A stretch of DNA of 46,963 nucleotides from Ruminococcus sp. (GCF_016287535.1 NZ_JAEFAJ010000024.1:1-46963); one strand, 5' to 3'. Shown: positions 1 to 7,920, counted from the first letter of the stretch. A program made the numbers and translations. The notes: generated from the letters alone by a model not told the origin.

Positions 1-61
1 TTGGTGCGATCATTACAGCTGTAATCAGTCCTGCAACGATCTTCTTATAATTTTTATGCAT
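1..61 (-). CDS. Secreted protein, N-terminal fragment
   Basis: Only the first 20 codons lie in the window. They begin MHKNYKKIVAGLITAVMIAP, a lysine-rich start followed by a hydrophobic stretch, as in a Sec signal peptide. The start is the ATG whose complement lies at 59-61, with a strong GGGAGGG ribosome site just upstream and a consensus promoter at 100-128. The mature protein and its function are outside the window. Confidence 0.7.
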   Translation of the reverse strand, partial: MHKNYKKIVAGLITAVMIAP

Positions 62-99
62 GATATTCCCTCCCTTTATCTATCTGCATTTGTAATAAT

Positions 100-128
100 A
101 TTATATATTATTATCTTACATATGTCAA
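100..128 (-). promoter_or_regulatory. Sigma-A promoter of the left-edge secreted protein
   Basis: On the minus strand TTGACA (128-123) and TATAAT (105-100) are separated by exactly 17 bases. The start codon follows about 40 bases downstream. The surroundings are very AT-rich. Confidence 0.8.
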
Positions 129-237
129 GATCACTTGTCACAATTAACAAACAATTACACAGTATCAATATCCTCTAACCCGAATATCTCTACTTTACTA
201 GATTAGAAGAGTTTAAATTAATCCTCAAATCAGATCT

Positions 238-265
238 AATAAAAACAGCTCCCTCGCGGGAGCTG
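238..265 (-). terminator. Rho-independent terminator
   Basis: On the minus strand an 8-bp stem (CAGCTCCC/GGGAGCTG) with a GCGA tetraloop is followed by TTTTTATT. It lies beyond another terminator at 393-433, so it backs up the end of the 502-3140 operon or ends a transcript started in the attachment-site region. Confidence 0.75.
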
Positions 266-299
266 GATTATTGTTGTATCGTTATACTGCCTTTCGTCG

Positions 300-329
300 T
301 GTGCATTCCGTGTGCATTTCATGTGCATT
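300..329. repeat. Three TGTGCATT direct repeats, 11-bp period
   Basis: TGTGCATT starts at 300, 311 and 322, so the copies are evenly spaced by 11 bp and lie on one face of the helix. A related TGTGCACA is at 342. They sit about 115-165 bp from a tRNA 3'-end fragment. Evenly spaced repeats beside a tRNA core resemble arm-type sites of a tyrosine recombinase; this is inference, as no recombinase gene is present. Confidence 0.5.
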
Positions 330-392
330 ACACCTGTTTTTTGTGCACACGGGACTGCAAATTTCCATTTAAAACTGCTTTCTGTATGTAAC

Positions 393-433
393 AGAAAAGC
401 CTGTATTTCGGTGTTTTCCTCGAAATACAGGCT
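393..433 (-). terminator. Terminator downstream of the tRNA-like fragment
   Basis: A perfect 13-bp inverted repeat (398-410 with 421-433, 10-base loop) is followed on the minus strand by TTTCT. It lies just after the tRNA 3'-end fragment, where a tRNA gene's own terminator would be, and also after the carbon-nitrogen hydrolase gene, so it probably ends that operon now. Confidence 0.7.
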
Positions 434-442
434 ATTTAATTC

Positions 443-466
443 TGGCGGACAGAGAGGGATTCGAAC
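443..466 (-). other. tRNA-Ser-like 3' end, candidate att site remnant
   Basis: The minus strand reads as the last 24 bases of a tRNA: T-loop TTCGAAT, T-stem 3' strand CCCTC, acceptor strand TCTGTCC, discriminator G and encoded CCA. G73 with CCA fits tRNA-Ser. The upstream sequence (GAATG) cannot form the matching T-stem and no D or anticodon arm follows, so this is not a tRNA gene. Such fragments are left when an element integrates into a tRNA 3' end. Confidence 0.65.
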
Positions 467-501
467 ATTCATTACATTCATAATTTTCTCATATTCAATT
501 A

Positions 502-1380
502 CTATTCCTTTTTATGTTCACTCTCATAAGACTTGATACCTGCTTCTGTATCGGGCTTGAGAATACAGTGCTTGAACAGCCAGTTACCGCGCAGGATGTC
601 TTCGCCATAAAAACGGATTTCCTTATGCATTTTCTTAGGCTGAATATCGACCTCTGCACCTATTATTTCGGGAATATCAGTATTTATCGGTACAGATTCT
701 TGTGCATATATCCTGCTCATACCATTCATTCTGAAACTGTATTTCTTCATCATTGCGCCCATTTTTCCAGGCATATATTCAAGTTCACCTGTACTGTTCA
801 CGTAGACAACAGGGACTCCGAATGCCTCAACATAAGCCATACAGCGCTTGTCGTTTTCACTGCGTTCTTTATCTGGTTTATTCGAGTCCGCAGGGGAACC
901 ATGCGGAAACAGTATCAGTGAAAGCTCCTCATTACTGACGTTATCGTAGAAGTGCTTGCGGCGTGAATCGTAACAGATACCAATACCAACGTTTCCAAAT
1001 GGAGTATGAATAATACTGCCGAAGTTTCCGCGTTTGAATACTGCCGATTCACCCTCAGACTTAGTAACAGTACCACATACTCCGTCAGGACCTGAGATCA
1101 TATAGCGGTTATAGTAGTCACCGTTCTCTTTATCGAGATAGCCTGCTCCAATGTAGATATTGTACTTTTGGGCGATGCTGACAGTCCATTCACTTGTGCC
1201 ACTACCGCAGTCATCTGCAAGCTCCCATATCTTCTGACTTGCCATATAACTGCATATAGCAAGCTCTGGCAGAACTACTATATCAGGCTTGGGAAGCTTT
1301 TCAATAAGCCCCTCAATATAAGCCTTTCTTGGTTCGATACCTTTAATATCATTATCAAGCTCTAATGCAAATATACGCAT
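502..1380 (-). CDS. Carbon-nitrogen hydrolase (nitrilase superfamily)
   Basis: A 292-residue cytoplasmic protein of the nitrilase/amidase superfamily, which hydrolyses nitriles or amides through a Glu-Lys-Cys triad. Candidate triad: Glu39 in LPELA, Lys107 in TKSEG and Cys136 in GICYD; the GIGICYD and FPHGSPAD contexts are typical. The frame is open upstream inside proX, but the start at MRIFALELDN is preferred: it lies 4 bp after the proX stop with GGAG 8 bases upstream. Last gene of the DUF4143-proX-hydrolase operon. The substrate cannot be inferred. Confidence 0.85.
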   Translation of the reverse strand: MRIFALELDNDIKGIEPRKAYIEGLIEKLPKPDIVVLPELAICSYMASQKIWELADDCGSGTSEWTVSIAQKYNIYIGAGYLDKENGDYYNRYMISGPDGVCGTVTKSEGESAVFKRGNFGSIIHTPFGNVGIGICYDSRRKHFYDNVSNEELSLILFPHGSPADSNKPDKERSENDKRCMAYVEAFGVPVVYVNSTGELEYMPGKMGAMMKKYSFRMNGMSRIYAQESVPINTDIPEIIGAEVDIQPKKMHKEIRFYGEDILRGNWLFKHCILKPDTEAGIKSYESEHKKE

Positions 1381-1384
1381 AATA

Positions 1385-1930
1385 TCACTCCACGGGAAGG
1401 TCAATGAATGTTGGCTCATGCTTAGAAGCACGAACATATTTAAGCATGTCCTCACGGAGCAGGCGTAATGTTGAAGTATTGAGACCAGGATGTCCGCAGA
1501 TGTACTCGTCTTTCATAAGGTCGTTATCAATGACGAGCTGGATGTTGTTATTAGTATCAAATATCAGTTCAAGAGCTGAAACAGAGCCGGGGATAGTATG
1601 CAGATATTCCTGCATCTTGTCAGCCTCTGCAAATGAAAGTCGGGCACAGTTCAGCTGCGAGGTGAGGAATTTTGTCTTGAAAGGCTTATCACCAGGCATA
1701 AGCAGCATATAAAAGCTCGTCTTCTGACGATTGCAGAGAAAAAGGTTCTTGCATATTTTAGCACCAAGTACTGATTCTATCAGCAGGCAGTCCTCCATAG
1801 TATCGGCATGATCGTGGTCTGCTCTCTTGTATTTGATACCGAGAGAATCAAGCCTGTCATATATAGCCATTTCAGCTTCTGAACGCTCGTCCGAGGGACG
1901 TCCAGTATAAAGTGTCTTGTCAATATTCAT
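1385..1930 (-). CDS. proX: ProX/YbaK-type aminoacyl-tRNA deacylase
   Basis: A 181-residue single-domain YbaK/ProX protein. Members of this family hydrolyse mischarged tRNAs in trans, typically Ala-tRNA(Pro). Family signatures are SVSALELIFD and the C-terminal CGHPGLNTSTLRL, which lines the active site; length is normal for a free-standing ProX. It lies between the DUF4143 ATPase (13 bp upstream) and the carbon-nitrogen hydrolase (4 bp downstream), so all three are probably cotranscribed, although no functional link is evident. Exact tRNA specificity is not visible. Confidence 0.85.
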   Translation of the reverse strand: MNIDKTLYTGRPSDERSEAEMAIYDRLDSLGIKYKRADHDHADTMEDCLLIESVLGAKICKNLFLCNRQKTSFYMLLMPGDKPFKTKFLTSQLNCARLSFAEADKMQEYLHTIPGSVSALELIFDTNNNIQLVIDNDLMKDEYICGHPGLNTSTLRLLREDMLKYVRASKHEPTFIDLPVE

Positions 1931-1943
1931 TGCAATTCTCCAT

Positions 1944-3140
1944 TTACCATTTATCTCGCATAAGGAAATCCGCTATATGCACTATCTCGATACCGTTATC
2001 GTTGCCTAAAGCGAGTGGGTCGCGGCATACTACATATTTATGGTAGTGATCCTTTATATCCATAAGGTTAGCAGTTTCACGGTTGGATCCGTCGGGAAGC
2101 TGAACGCAGACCTGAACGTATATCCTTTCATCTCTGCGAACCGCAACGAAGTCAATCTCTTTGGTATTGTTCTTGCCAATATATACCTCATAGCCTCTAC
2201 GCCTTATTTCGAGGTATACTATGTTCTCAAATACAGCTGAAAGCATTTTTGTATCGAAGCCCATCTGACTGTACTTGATAGAAATATCGGAAAGATAGTA
2301 TTTTTCCTGAGTTTTGAGTACTGCCTTGCCTTGAAGATCGTAACGCTGACAGGGATAGATGATAAACGCTTCACTAAGCCATTTCAGGTAGTTGTAGATA
2401 GTCTCAACAGAAAGACTGCGGTTCTCGTTTTTTAGGAACTTCACTATCGTATTAGCCGAGAAGGTCATACCAACATTTTCAATCACATAACGAACAACTC
2501 TGTCAAACAGCTCCTTATTACGTATCTTATGACGCTTGGATATATCTCTTGTTATGACGGACGCATAGATTCCGTCAACGATCTGATATGCAGACTTTGT
2601 ATCAAAGCTGCTGATACCTACAAGAGGAAATCCTCCATATTGTACATAGTCATCGAATATGTCTCTTGCCTGAGACTCATCTTTGCTTTTGAACGTAAGG
2701 TATTCACGAAGTGAAAGAGTATATACAGGTATCGTCACATATCTGCCCGTGAGGTATGTGGATATCTCACTTGACATCAGTTTGCTGTTTGAACCGGTGA
2801 CATATATATCAACATCGCTGTTTTCAAGAAGGTCGTTAATGACCTTCTCCCAGCCTTTAATCTCCTGTAATTCATCAAGGAGCAGGTAACAGCGTCCTTT
2901 ACCAGAAATTACAGTTTTTATATCGGCGTACATCTCTTTTGCAGAAAAGTCCTCATACATGATCTCGTTGTATCTGCGCTCAATGATACTTTCTTTTGAA
3001 ACTCCACGCTGCATGAGTTCATCAGCTACCATTTCAAGTATAGTGGATTTACCACAACGACGAACTCCGGAGAGTATCTTAACGATAGGGGAGTCTATAA
3101 ATGGCTCTATTGCGTTAATATAATCAGGTCTAAGAATCAT
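1944..3140 (-). CDS. AAA-type ATPase with C-terminal DUF4143 domain
   Basis: A 398-residue ATP-binding protein. The N-terminal P-loop domain has Walker A GVRRCGKST near residues 25-33 and Walker B YLLLDELQE near residues 105-113, followed by VTGSNSKL. The C-terminal half has the DUF4143 pattern, with YLSDISIKY and a PD-(D/E)XK-like EIDFVAVRRDERIYVQVC stretch. These proteins are common in gut Firmicutes and Bacteroidetes, often near mobile DNA; their substrate is unknown. A GAGGTG ribosome site precedes the ATG and a consensus promoter lies 20 bp upstream. First gene of a three-gene operon. Confidence 0.9.
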   Translation of the reverse strand: MILRPDYINAIEPFIDSPIVKILSGVRRCGKSTILEMVADELMQRGVSKESIIERRYNEIMYEDFSAKEMYADIKTVISGKGRCYLLLDELQEIKGWEKVINDLLENSDVDIYVTGSNSKLMSSEISTYLTGRYVTIPVYTLSLREYLTFKSKDESQARDIFDDYVQYGGFPLVGISSFDTKSAYQIVDGIYASVITRDISKRHKIRNKELFDRVVRYVIENVGMTFSANTIVKFLKNENRSLSVETIYNYLKWLSEAFIIYPCQRYDLQGKAVLKTQEKYYLSDISIKYSQMGFDTKMLSAVFENIVYLEIRRRGYEVYIGKNNTKEIDFVAVRRDERIYVQVCVQLPDGSNRETANLMDIKDHYHKYVVCRDPLALGNDNGIEIVHIADFLMRDKW

Positions 3141-3159
3141 AATATCACCTCTTTATACT

Positions 3160-3188
3160 ATTATACCCGAAATAGTTGTGATAGTCAA
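3160..3188 (-). promoter_or_regulatory. Promoter of the DUF4143-proX-hydrolase operon
   Basis: TTGACT (3188-3183) and TATAAT (3165-3160) with a 17-base spacer on the minus strand, 20 bases upstream of the ATPase start codon. Confidence 0.8.
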
Positions 3189-3252
3189 GAAGTTTTTTCT
3201 TGTATAATAGAAAAAATAAATGTAATCTAATGTTTTTTCAATATAAGAAAGA

Positions 3253-3276
3253 GTAAGCCGTCATAAGACGGCTTAC
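3253..3276 (-). terminator. Intergenic hairpin, probable terminator
   Basis: A perfect 10-bp stem GTAAGCCGTC/GACGGCTTAC with a 4-base loop. The minus-strand continuation TCTTTCTT is pyrimidine-rich rather than a pure T-run. It would end transcription from the 3469-3553 remnant. The remaining 3277-3468 is AT-rich, with a loose GGAGCAAT/ATTGCTCC inverted pair about 80 bp apart, and no gene was seen. Confidence 0.5.
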
Positions 3277-3468
3277 TGAAATTAATAATGTGGAGCAATC
3301 TTTCAGTGGGATTTGCGTGACTTGATTGTATTCAATGAGAAAATGGATCGATTATAGCATATGCTAAAATAATGACATTGCTCCCTTAAAAAGGGGAAAA
3401 ACTGTTGAAAAATATATACAAGTTCGGGTCAATTCAAGTGTGGAAAAACTGTGGAAAAATCATTTTAT

Positions 3469-3553
3469 TCATCGCCTGAAACGACGATATATCTGATAAA
3501 AAGCGTTATCGTTAATTGGGCTTCCGTGGCATACGAACATAACTTTTATCATA
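3469..3553 (-). pseudogene. N-terminal remnant resembling LigB/DODA-type dioxygenase
   Basis: A 27-codon reading frame starts MIKVMFVCHGSPINDNAF after a good GGAGG ribosome site and then stops. The N-terminus resembles class III extradiol ring-cleavage dioxygenases (LigB/YgiD type), which begin with a hydrophobic strand and HGSPMN...DN. The expected next block with the second metal-ligand histidine is not found in any frame downstream, so this looks like the 5' stump of a deleted gene. An alternative is a genuine short peptide. It lies downstream of the PNPOx-like gene. Confidence 0.45.
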
Positions 3554-3600
3554 GCTTTAAACCTCCGTGACCGCGGAATTCTAAGGACATCGTTATTAGT

Positions 3601-3633
3601 AAAAATGGTAGTAAACACAGTGTGTTTTACTAC
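3601..3633 (-). terminator. Palindromic terminator after the PNPOx-like gene
   Basis: A near-perfect palindrome at 3608-3633 (halves GTAGTAAACACA and GTGTGTTTTACTAC, one extra base) is followed on the minus strand by CATTTTT. It lies about 45 bases past the stop of the 3677-4096 gene. An operator role is possible because the symmetry is high, but the T-run favours a terminator. Confidence 0.55.
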
Positions 3634-3676
3634 TAAGGATTTTGAGCCGATTTCTATACATAAAACGGTTGCTTCA

Positions 3677-4096
3677 TTACTCAACAGTAAAGCTTTCTGT
3701 TTTCAAATCGCAATAGTATCTTCCGGTTTCTGCTGTGAATCTCAAAACACAGTAATCAGGATCAGTAACGCCGCCTTTATAGAACAGTGTGTCTCCTTTG
3801 CGCCAGATCATATCCTTAGTTTTTTGATCAGTCAGCACTTCCATTTTCCCTTTCAGCATAATACCTGTATATTTGATCAGTCCCTTATGATAAAAGTAAA
3901 TGCAGGCGTTTGGATTACTTAAATACTGTTTCACTCTCATTGAAGATGTGTTGGTTGAGAAATAGAAATGATGCAGTCCATCGATTTTTCGTGGCTTTAG
4001 CATCGCTTTGACATTCGGGAATCCTTCTTCATCAACTGAGCATATAAAAGCAACTTTTTGTTTTCTGATAAACGATAGCACTGTATCCATGTTCAT
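3677..4096 (-). CDS. Pyridoxamine 5'-phosphate oxidase-like flavoprotein
   Basis: A 139-residue protein of the split-barrel FMN-binding PNPOx-like superfamily (general stress protein 26 type). It has the usual opening helix, the strand AFICSVDEEGFPNVKAM, the FYFSTNTSS turn and the KGLIKYTGIMLKGKMEV strand pair. Such small members often bind FMN, haem or F420; the reaction is not predictable and full PdxH activity is unlikely at this size. A TAGGAA ribosome site precedes the ATG and a promoter lies at 4141-4169. It is monocistronic, with a terminator at 3601-3633. Confidence 0.8.
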   Translation of the reverse strand: MNMDTVLSFIRKQKVAFICSVDEEGFPNVKAMLKPRKIDGLHHFYFSTNTSSMRVKQYLSNPNACIYFYHKGLIKYTGIMLKGKMEVLTDQKTKDMIWRKGDTLFYKGGVTDPDYCVLRFTAETGRYYCDLKTESFTVE

Positions 4097-4140
4097 AATA
4101 TTTCCTACCCACCATTCCGATTGCGTTTTTATATCACTTT

Positions 4141-4169
4141 ATTATACCATAATCCTTCTTTTTTCTCAA
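4141..4169 (-). promoter_or_regulatory. Promoter of the PNPOx-like gene
   Basis: TTGAGA (4169-4164) and TATAAT (4146-4141) with a 17-base spacer on the minus strand, 45 bases from the start codon. Confidence 0.75.
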
Positions 4170-4181
4170 GTCAAAACGGGC

Positions 4182-4210
4182 AAAAAATAACGGCTCACCA
4201 AAGTGAGCCG
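4182..4210 (-). terminator. Minus-strand terminator with no gene upstream
   Basis: Stem CGGCTCAC/GTGAGCCG (4191-4198 with 4203-4210, 4-base loop) is followed on the minus strand by TTATTTTTTG. It faces transcripts coming leftward from the XRE gene region, where no minus-strand gene is visible, and it insulates the PNPOx promoter. Confidence 0.7.
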
Positions 4211-4312
4211 CAGATGAGCATATCATACTGTCAAAGCCCTGCGGCGGAAGCTGTTTTTATGAATGATATTACAAATACAACCAATAGTTGCAAAATGTCT
4301 ATTAATATTCGC

Positions 4313-4341
4313 TTGAACTCAACTGAATGTTGTGATAAAAT
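4313..4341 (+). promoter_or_regulatory. Promoter of the XRE regulator
   Basis: TTGAAC (4313-4318) and TAAAAT (4336-4341) with a 17-base spacer, about 36 bases upstream of the start codon. It is weaker than most promoters here. Confidence 0.6.
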
Positions 4342-4376
4342 GTAAATGTAGAAAGCACAGAGAACGGAGGTGTACC

Positions 4377-5273
4377 ATGGACAAAAACAATGTTTTCAGA
4401 ATGAATCTTGTAAAGCGCAGAAAAGCTCTCGGACTGACACAGGAACAGCTTGCGGTACGTATGAACGTATCTCCGCAGGCGGTATCAAAGTGGGAAAATT
4501 CCAGTTATCCTGACGGTGAATTGCTTCCTCAGCTTGCAAAGGAACTGAATACCTCTCTTGACTCACTTTTCGGTGTAAAGGTAATGAGCAGCGAAAGAGA
4601 CATAGAGCAGCTCGTTGACGATGAAATGAGAGCGACCCTCCCTGAAAACAGAGCGGAAAAGTTCATGAAGATATTGTACACCGCCCTCTGCGCCTGCAAT
4701 CCCAACAACGACACCGTTGCGAAGCTCCGCGAAGGTTATGAGCACGAGACCTACGCAGGACTGAAAACTGACCGTGAACTGGCACTTTCACGCATCAGCA
4801 GGGATCTCAGATACTTCTGTTTCCTTGAGATCCCTGAAAACGGCGTCAATTCCTACTTCGGCGATACTACGAACATGGTGCGCCTGTTCAACACCCTTGC
4901 GGACAATGATGCTATCAGTATTATCAGCTACCTCGGAGCAAGCGTACGGAACAAGATGTTCTCGGCGGCGATGATCTCGGAAAAGCTCGGAATATCTTCC
5001 GAAAAGGTACAGCATATAATCGACCGTCTCGACAGGTTCGGACTTGTATGGCGTGTCTCGGCGGATATCGACGACAAGCCTGTCATACTCTACGGCTATA
5101 CTCATCAGATACCGCTGACGATGATACTGGTACTTGCAAAGACAATTACGAATTATATCAAATATATGGATCCCAACGTGGAGGAATGGACTCAGGGCGC
5201 TTTCAGACGCGGTGACGGCGAGCAGGACGAGGTCGTACCCCAGGTCCCGTGGTGGGGCGAAGGAGAGCTTTAG
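4377..5273 (+). CDS. XRE-family transcriptional regulator
   Basis: A 298-residue cytoplasmic DNA-binding protein. Residues 9-66 form a Cro/C1-type helix-turn-helix domain (RKALGLTQEQLAVRMNVSPQAVSKWE). The C-terminal part, including LGISSEKVQHIIDRLDRFGLV near residues 215-235, resembles a second winged-helix or MarR-like segment. The ATG at 4377 is chosen because ACGGAGG precedes it; the frame is open 15 codons further upstream. The GH44 gene follows after 70 bp with no terminator, so the two may be cotranscribed and the regulator may respond to cell-wall polysaccharide breakdown; that is inference. Confidence 0.85.
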   Translation: MDKNNVFRMNLVKRRKALGLTQEQLAVRMNVSPQAVSKWENSSYPDGELLPQLAKELNTSLDSLFGVKVMSSERDIEQLVDDEMRATLPENRAEKFMKILYTALCACNPNNDTVAKLREGYEHETYAGLKTDRELALSRISRDLRYFCFLEIPENGVNSYFGDTTNMVRLFNTLADNDAISIISYLGASVRNKMFSAAMISEKLGISSEKVQHIIDRLDRFGLVWRVSADIDDKPVILYGYTHQIPLTMILVLAKTITNYIKYMDPNVEEWTQGAFRRGDGEQDEVVPQVPWWGEGEL

Positions 5274-5275
5274 GC

Positions 5276-5321
5276 AACAGCAGCGAAAGCTGTTTATATA
5301 ACCGCTGAGGCATTACAGCGG
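5276..5321 (+). other. Two hairpins in the XRE-GH44 intergenic leader
   Basis: AACAGC/GCTGTT (5276-5281 with 5289-5294) and CCGCTG/CAGCGG (5302-5307 with 5316-5321) form consecutive 6-bp stems before the GGAGG of the GH44 gene. Neither has a T-run. They could stabilise or process a joint mRNA. Confidence 0.4.
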
Positions 5322-5343
5322 GAAAGAATACGGAGGAAAAAAC

Positions 5344-7773
5344 ATGAAAAAGACAGCAGCATTTATTGCGGCCTGCGTTGTTTCAGGCTGCGCAGTCACT
5401 TCACCGTTCAGCGCTGTACCGCAGAATTACGCAGCTGCGGCAGACGGTTACAGCATGAACATCTCGGTTGACCTGAAGGGTGAGCGCAAGGAGATATCCC
5501 CACTCATCTACGGCGTCAACCAGTACACCACAAAGCTAAAGGACGTCCGCGCAACGGCAGTACGTCAGGGCGGAAACCGCATGACTGCCTACAACTGGGA
5601 GACAAACGCTTCAAACGCCGGTTCTGACTGGAAGCACAGCTCTGATACCAATCTTTCAGAATCTGACGATCCCGCCGACTGCGTACAGGTGCTTTCAAAG
5701 GACGCAGCCAAGAACAATGTAGGCTATAAGCTGACAACTCTCCAGCTTGCGGGCTATGTTTCGGCTGACAAGAACGGTCCCGTATCCGAGGAGGAGGCAG
5801 CTCCCTCAGACCGCTGGAACAAGGTAGTCATCACCAAGAACGCTCCATATGCAGACACTCCCGACCTTACCGACGGAGTAGTATACATGGACGAGTATGT
5901 GAACTATATCATCAACAAGCTCGGAAACTCAAAATCTGAGACCGGCATACAGGGCTACAGCCTTGACAACGAGCCTGTACTCTGGAACGATACCCACAGC
6001 CGTATGCACCCGGAGCCTGTAACTATTGAAGAGCTCGGCACCAAGTCCGTTGAAATGGCAAAGGCAGTAAAGAAGCTCGATCCCGATGCTGAGGTATTCG
6101 GACCTGCCCTTTACGGATATACCGCCTTCGATCACCTCGATGACGACGACGACCATACCGAATGGGAGGAGATAAAGGCTGCAAACAACTACCACTGGTA
6201 CCTTGACTGCTACCTCGATCAGATGAAGAAGGCTTCCGATGAAGCAGGAACAAGACTTCTTGACGTTCTCGATATACATTATTACTCCGAATCCGCAAGA
6301 AACGGCATTGACGACAGGCTCCAGTCAGTACGTACACTTTACGAGGAGGGCTTTGCCGAGAACAGCTGGATCGGTAAGTGGTGCATGGAGAATGTGCCCA
6401 TACTTCCCACGGTAAAGGCTTCCATAGACAAGTATTATCCCGGTACAAAGCTTGCCATATCCGAGTACAATTTCGGCGGCGGCGACAATGCTTCCGGTAC
6501 TATCGCACAGGCTGAGGCACTGGGCTGCTATGCGGATCAGGGCGTATACTTCGCTTCACTCTGGGGCGGAGAGCCTTTCATAGTTGCAGGCATAAACCTC
6601 TATACCAACTATGACGGCAAGGGCGGCAGCTTCGGCGATACGCTTATACCTGCGGCTACTGAGGACGTGTCAAAGTCCAGCACTTACGCTTCCGTAAATG
6701 CCGATGACGATTCAAAGGTAACTGTAATGGTCACAAACAAGGATCAGAAGGAAAATGAAAAGGCAGTTATTGAACTGAAAAACGCAGAAAAGGAATACAA
6801 GTCGGCAGCTGTATACGCTGTATACGGCGATACAGAGGAGATAAAGCTCATAGACATAATCAAGGACGTAAAGGATAACAAGGTTAATGCAGAGCTTCCT
6901 GCTTTTTCGGCTGCTATGGTAGTGGTTTCCGACAAGGCTGACGCCTTTGACGGGCTGAAGACTTACGCAGAGACAAAAACGGATACAGTAACAAAGGAAT
7001 ATACAGATATCGAATCTATCACAAATGATAAGGGCTTCGTAGTAGTTCCGATAGATGACGAAAAGCACCTTTCAAAGATAATCATCAACGGTTCCGTGAC
7101 ATCTGCTGCCGGTTCGAGCTGGGGAACAGCAGGCTGTGCCGTATGTATGAACGCTGTTTCAAAGGATGGCGAGGGCTTCTGGACATATAAGGACTTTACG
7201 CTCCCGCTCGGAAACAACGTATCAGCTATAGTAAAGTTTGACGGTATACTCACAAAAACCACCGGCGAGGGCGCTGACAAGGTCTCTGAGGATCTTGAGG
7301 CGACTATCGCTGACGGCAAGATAGAGCTCCAGAAATGGTGGGACGCTTCTGAAAAGGGCGAATCAGGGGAGGATACTATCGAGCTCAAATATACCAGTGT
7401 TCAGGTGGTATACGAATACGCTCAGGGCGAAGCTCCGGCTGTTTCCTCGACCACCACAACAACTGTAACCACGACGACTACAACTACAACTTCAACATCT
7501 TCAGCAAACACCGGCGATGACAAGACAGTATACGGTGACGCAAACTGCGACGGTACCGTTGATATCGCAGACGCGGTGCTTATCATGCAGTCCCTTTCAA
7601 ATCCTGACAAGTATGGAATAAAAGGCAGTGATGAACTCCACATCACTGAGCAGGGACTCAGAAACGCGGACTGCTGCAGCACAGGTGACGGTGTTACAAC
7701 CAATGACGCACTTCTGATACAGCTTTACAAGCTGAATCTGGTAAAATCGCTTCCCGGCGAGATCAGTGAATGA
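5344..7773 (+). CDS. Dockerin-bearing GH44 endoglucanase/xyloglucanase
   Basis: An 809-residue secreted cellulosomal enzyme. Residues 1-34 are a signal peptide. Residues about 36-530 are a family 44 glycoside hydrolase module, with likely acid/base Glu210 in SLDNEPVLW and nucleophile Glu374 in ISEYNFGGG; GH44 enzymes cleave beta-1,4-glucan and xyloglucan with retention. Residues about 540-695 form an extra beta-rich module, rich in aromatics (FWTYKDF, KWWDAS), probably a carbohydrate-binding module like those seen with ruminococcal GH44. A Thr-rich linker (702-720) leads to a dockerin (729-800) whose first repeat is GDANCDGTVDIADAVLIMQ and second is less regular. It lies 70 bp after the XRE gene. 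Confidence 0.92.
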   Translation: MKKTAAFIAACVVSGCAVTSPFSAVPQNYAAAADGYSMNISVDLKGERKEISPLIYGVNQYTTKLKDVRATAVRQGGNRMTAYNWETNASNAGSDWKHSSDTNLSESDDPADCVQVLSKDAAKNNVGYKLTTLQLAGYVSADKNGPVSEEEAAPSDRWNKVVITKNAPYADTPDLTDGVVYMDEYVNYIINKLGNSKSETGIQGYSLDNEPVLWNDTHSRMHPEPVTIEELGTKSVEMAKAVKKLDPDAEVFGPALYGYTAFDHLDDDDDHTEWEEIKAANNYHWYLDCYLDQMKKASDEAGTRLLDVLDIHYYSESARNGIDDRLQSVRTLYEEGFAENSWIGKWCMENVPILPTVKASIDKYYPGTKLAISEYNFGGGDNASGTIAQAEALGCYADQGVYFASLWGGEPFIVAGINLYTNYDGKGGSFGDTLIPAATEDVSKSSTYASVNADDDSKVTVMVTNKDQKENEKAVIELKNAEKEYKSAAVYAVYGDTEEIKLIDIIKDVKDNKVNAELPAFSAAMVVVSDKADAFDGLKTYAETKTDTVTKEYTDIESITNDKGFVVVPIDDEKHLSKIIINGSVTSAAGSSWGTAGCAVCMNAVSKDGEGFWTYKDFTLPLGNNVSAIVKFDGILTKTTGEGADKVSEDLEATIADGKIELQKWWDASEKGESGEDTIELKYTSVQVVYEYAQGEAPAVSSTTTTTVTTTTTTTTSTSSANTGDDKTVYGDANCDGTVDIADAVLIMQSLSNPDKYGIKGSDELHITEQGLRNADCCSTGDGVTTNDALLIQLYKLNLVKSLPGEISE

Positions 7774-7810
7774 TACTCATTTCACTTCAAATCTGACTGT
7801 TTTGTATAGA

Positions 7811-7840
7811 AAAGGACTTTCGTTACGAAAGTCCTTTTTT
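7811..7840 (+). terminator. Terminator of the GH44 gene
   Basis: A 12-bp perfect stem AAAGGACTTTCG/CGAAAGTCCTTT with a TTA loop runs into TTTTTT. It lies about 38 bases after the GH44 stop codon. Confidence 0.9.
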
Positions 7841-7891
7841 CGTCCGTGAATTTGACTACATATTTGACTGTTTTTTCATGCATGATATCAA

Positions 7892-7920
7892 TTGAAATTA
7901 AATCGTTATTGTGGTATGAT
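7892..7920 (+). promoter_or_regulatory. Promoter of the transglutaminase-dockerin gene
   Basis: TTGAAA (7892-7897) and TATGAT (7915-7920) with a 17-base spacer, 75 bases upstream of the start codon. Confidence 0.65.

Noticed and set aside
236..481. An 81-codon minus-strand reading frame containing VRIPLCPPELNSLYF
   Set aside because: It runs through the tRNA-like 3' end and two terminators, lacks a ribosome site and has no protein-like conservation; the frame is an artefact of the tRNA sequence.
3469..3553. Start of a low-molecular-weight protein tyrosine phosphatase (MIKVMFVCHG)
   Set aside because: The required CxxxxxRS loop does not follow; HGSPIN...DN fits a LigB/DODA-type dioxygenase better.
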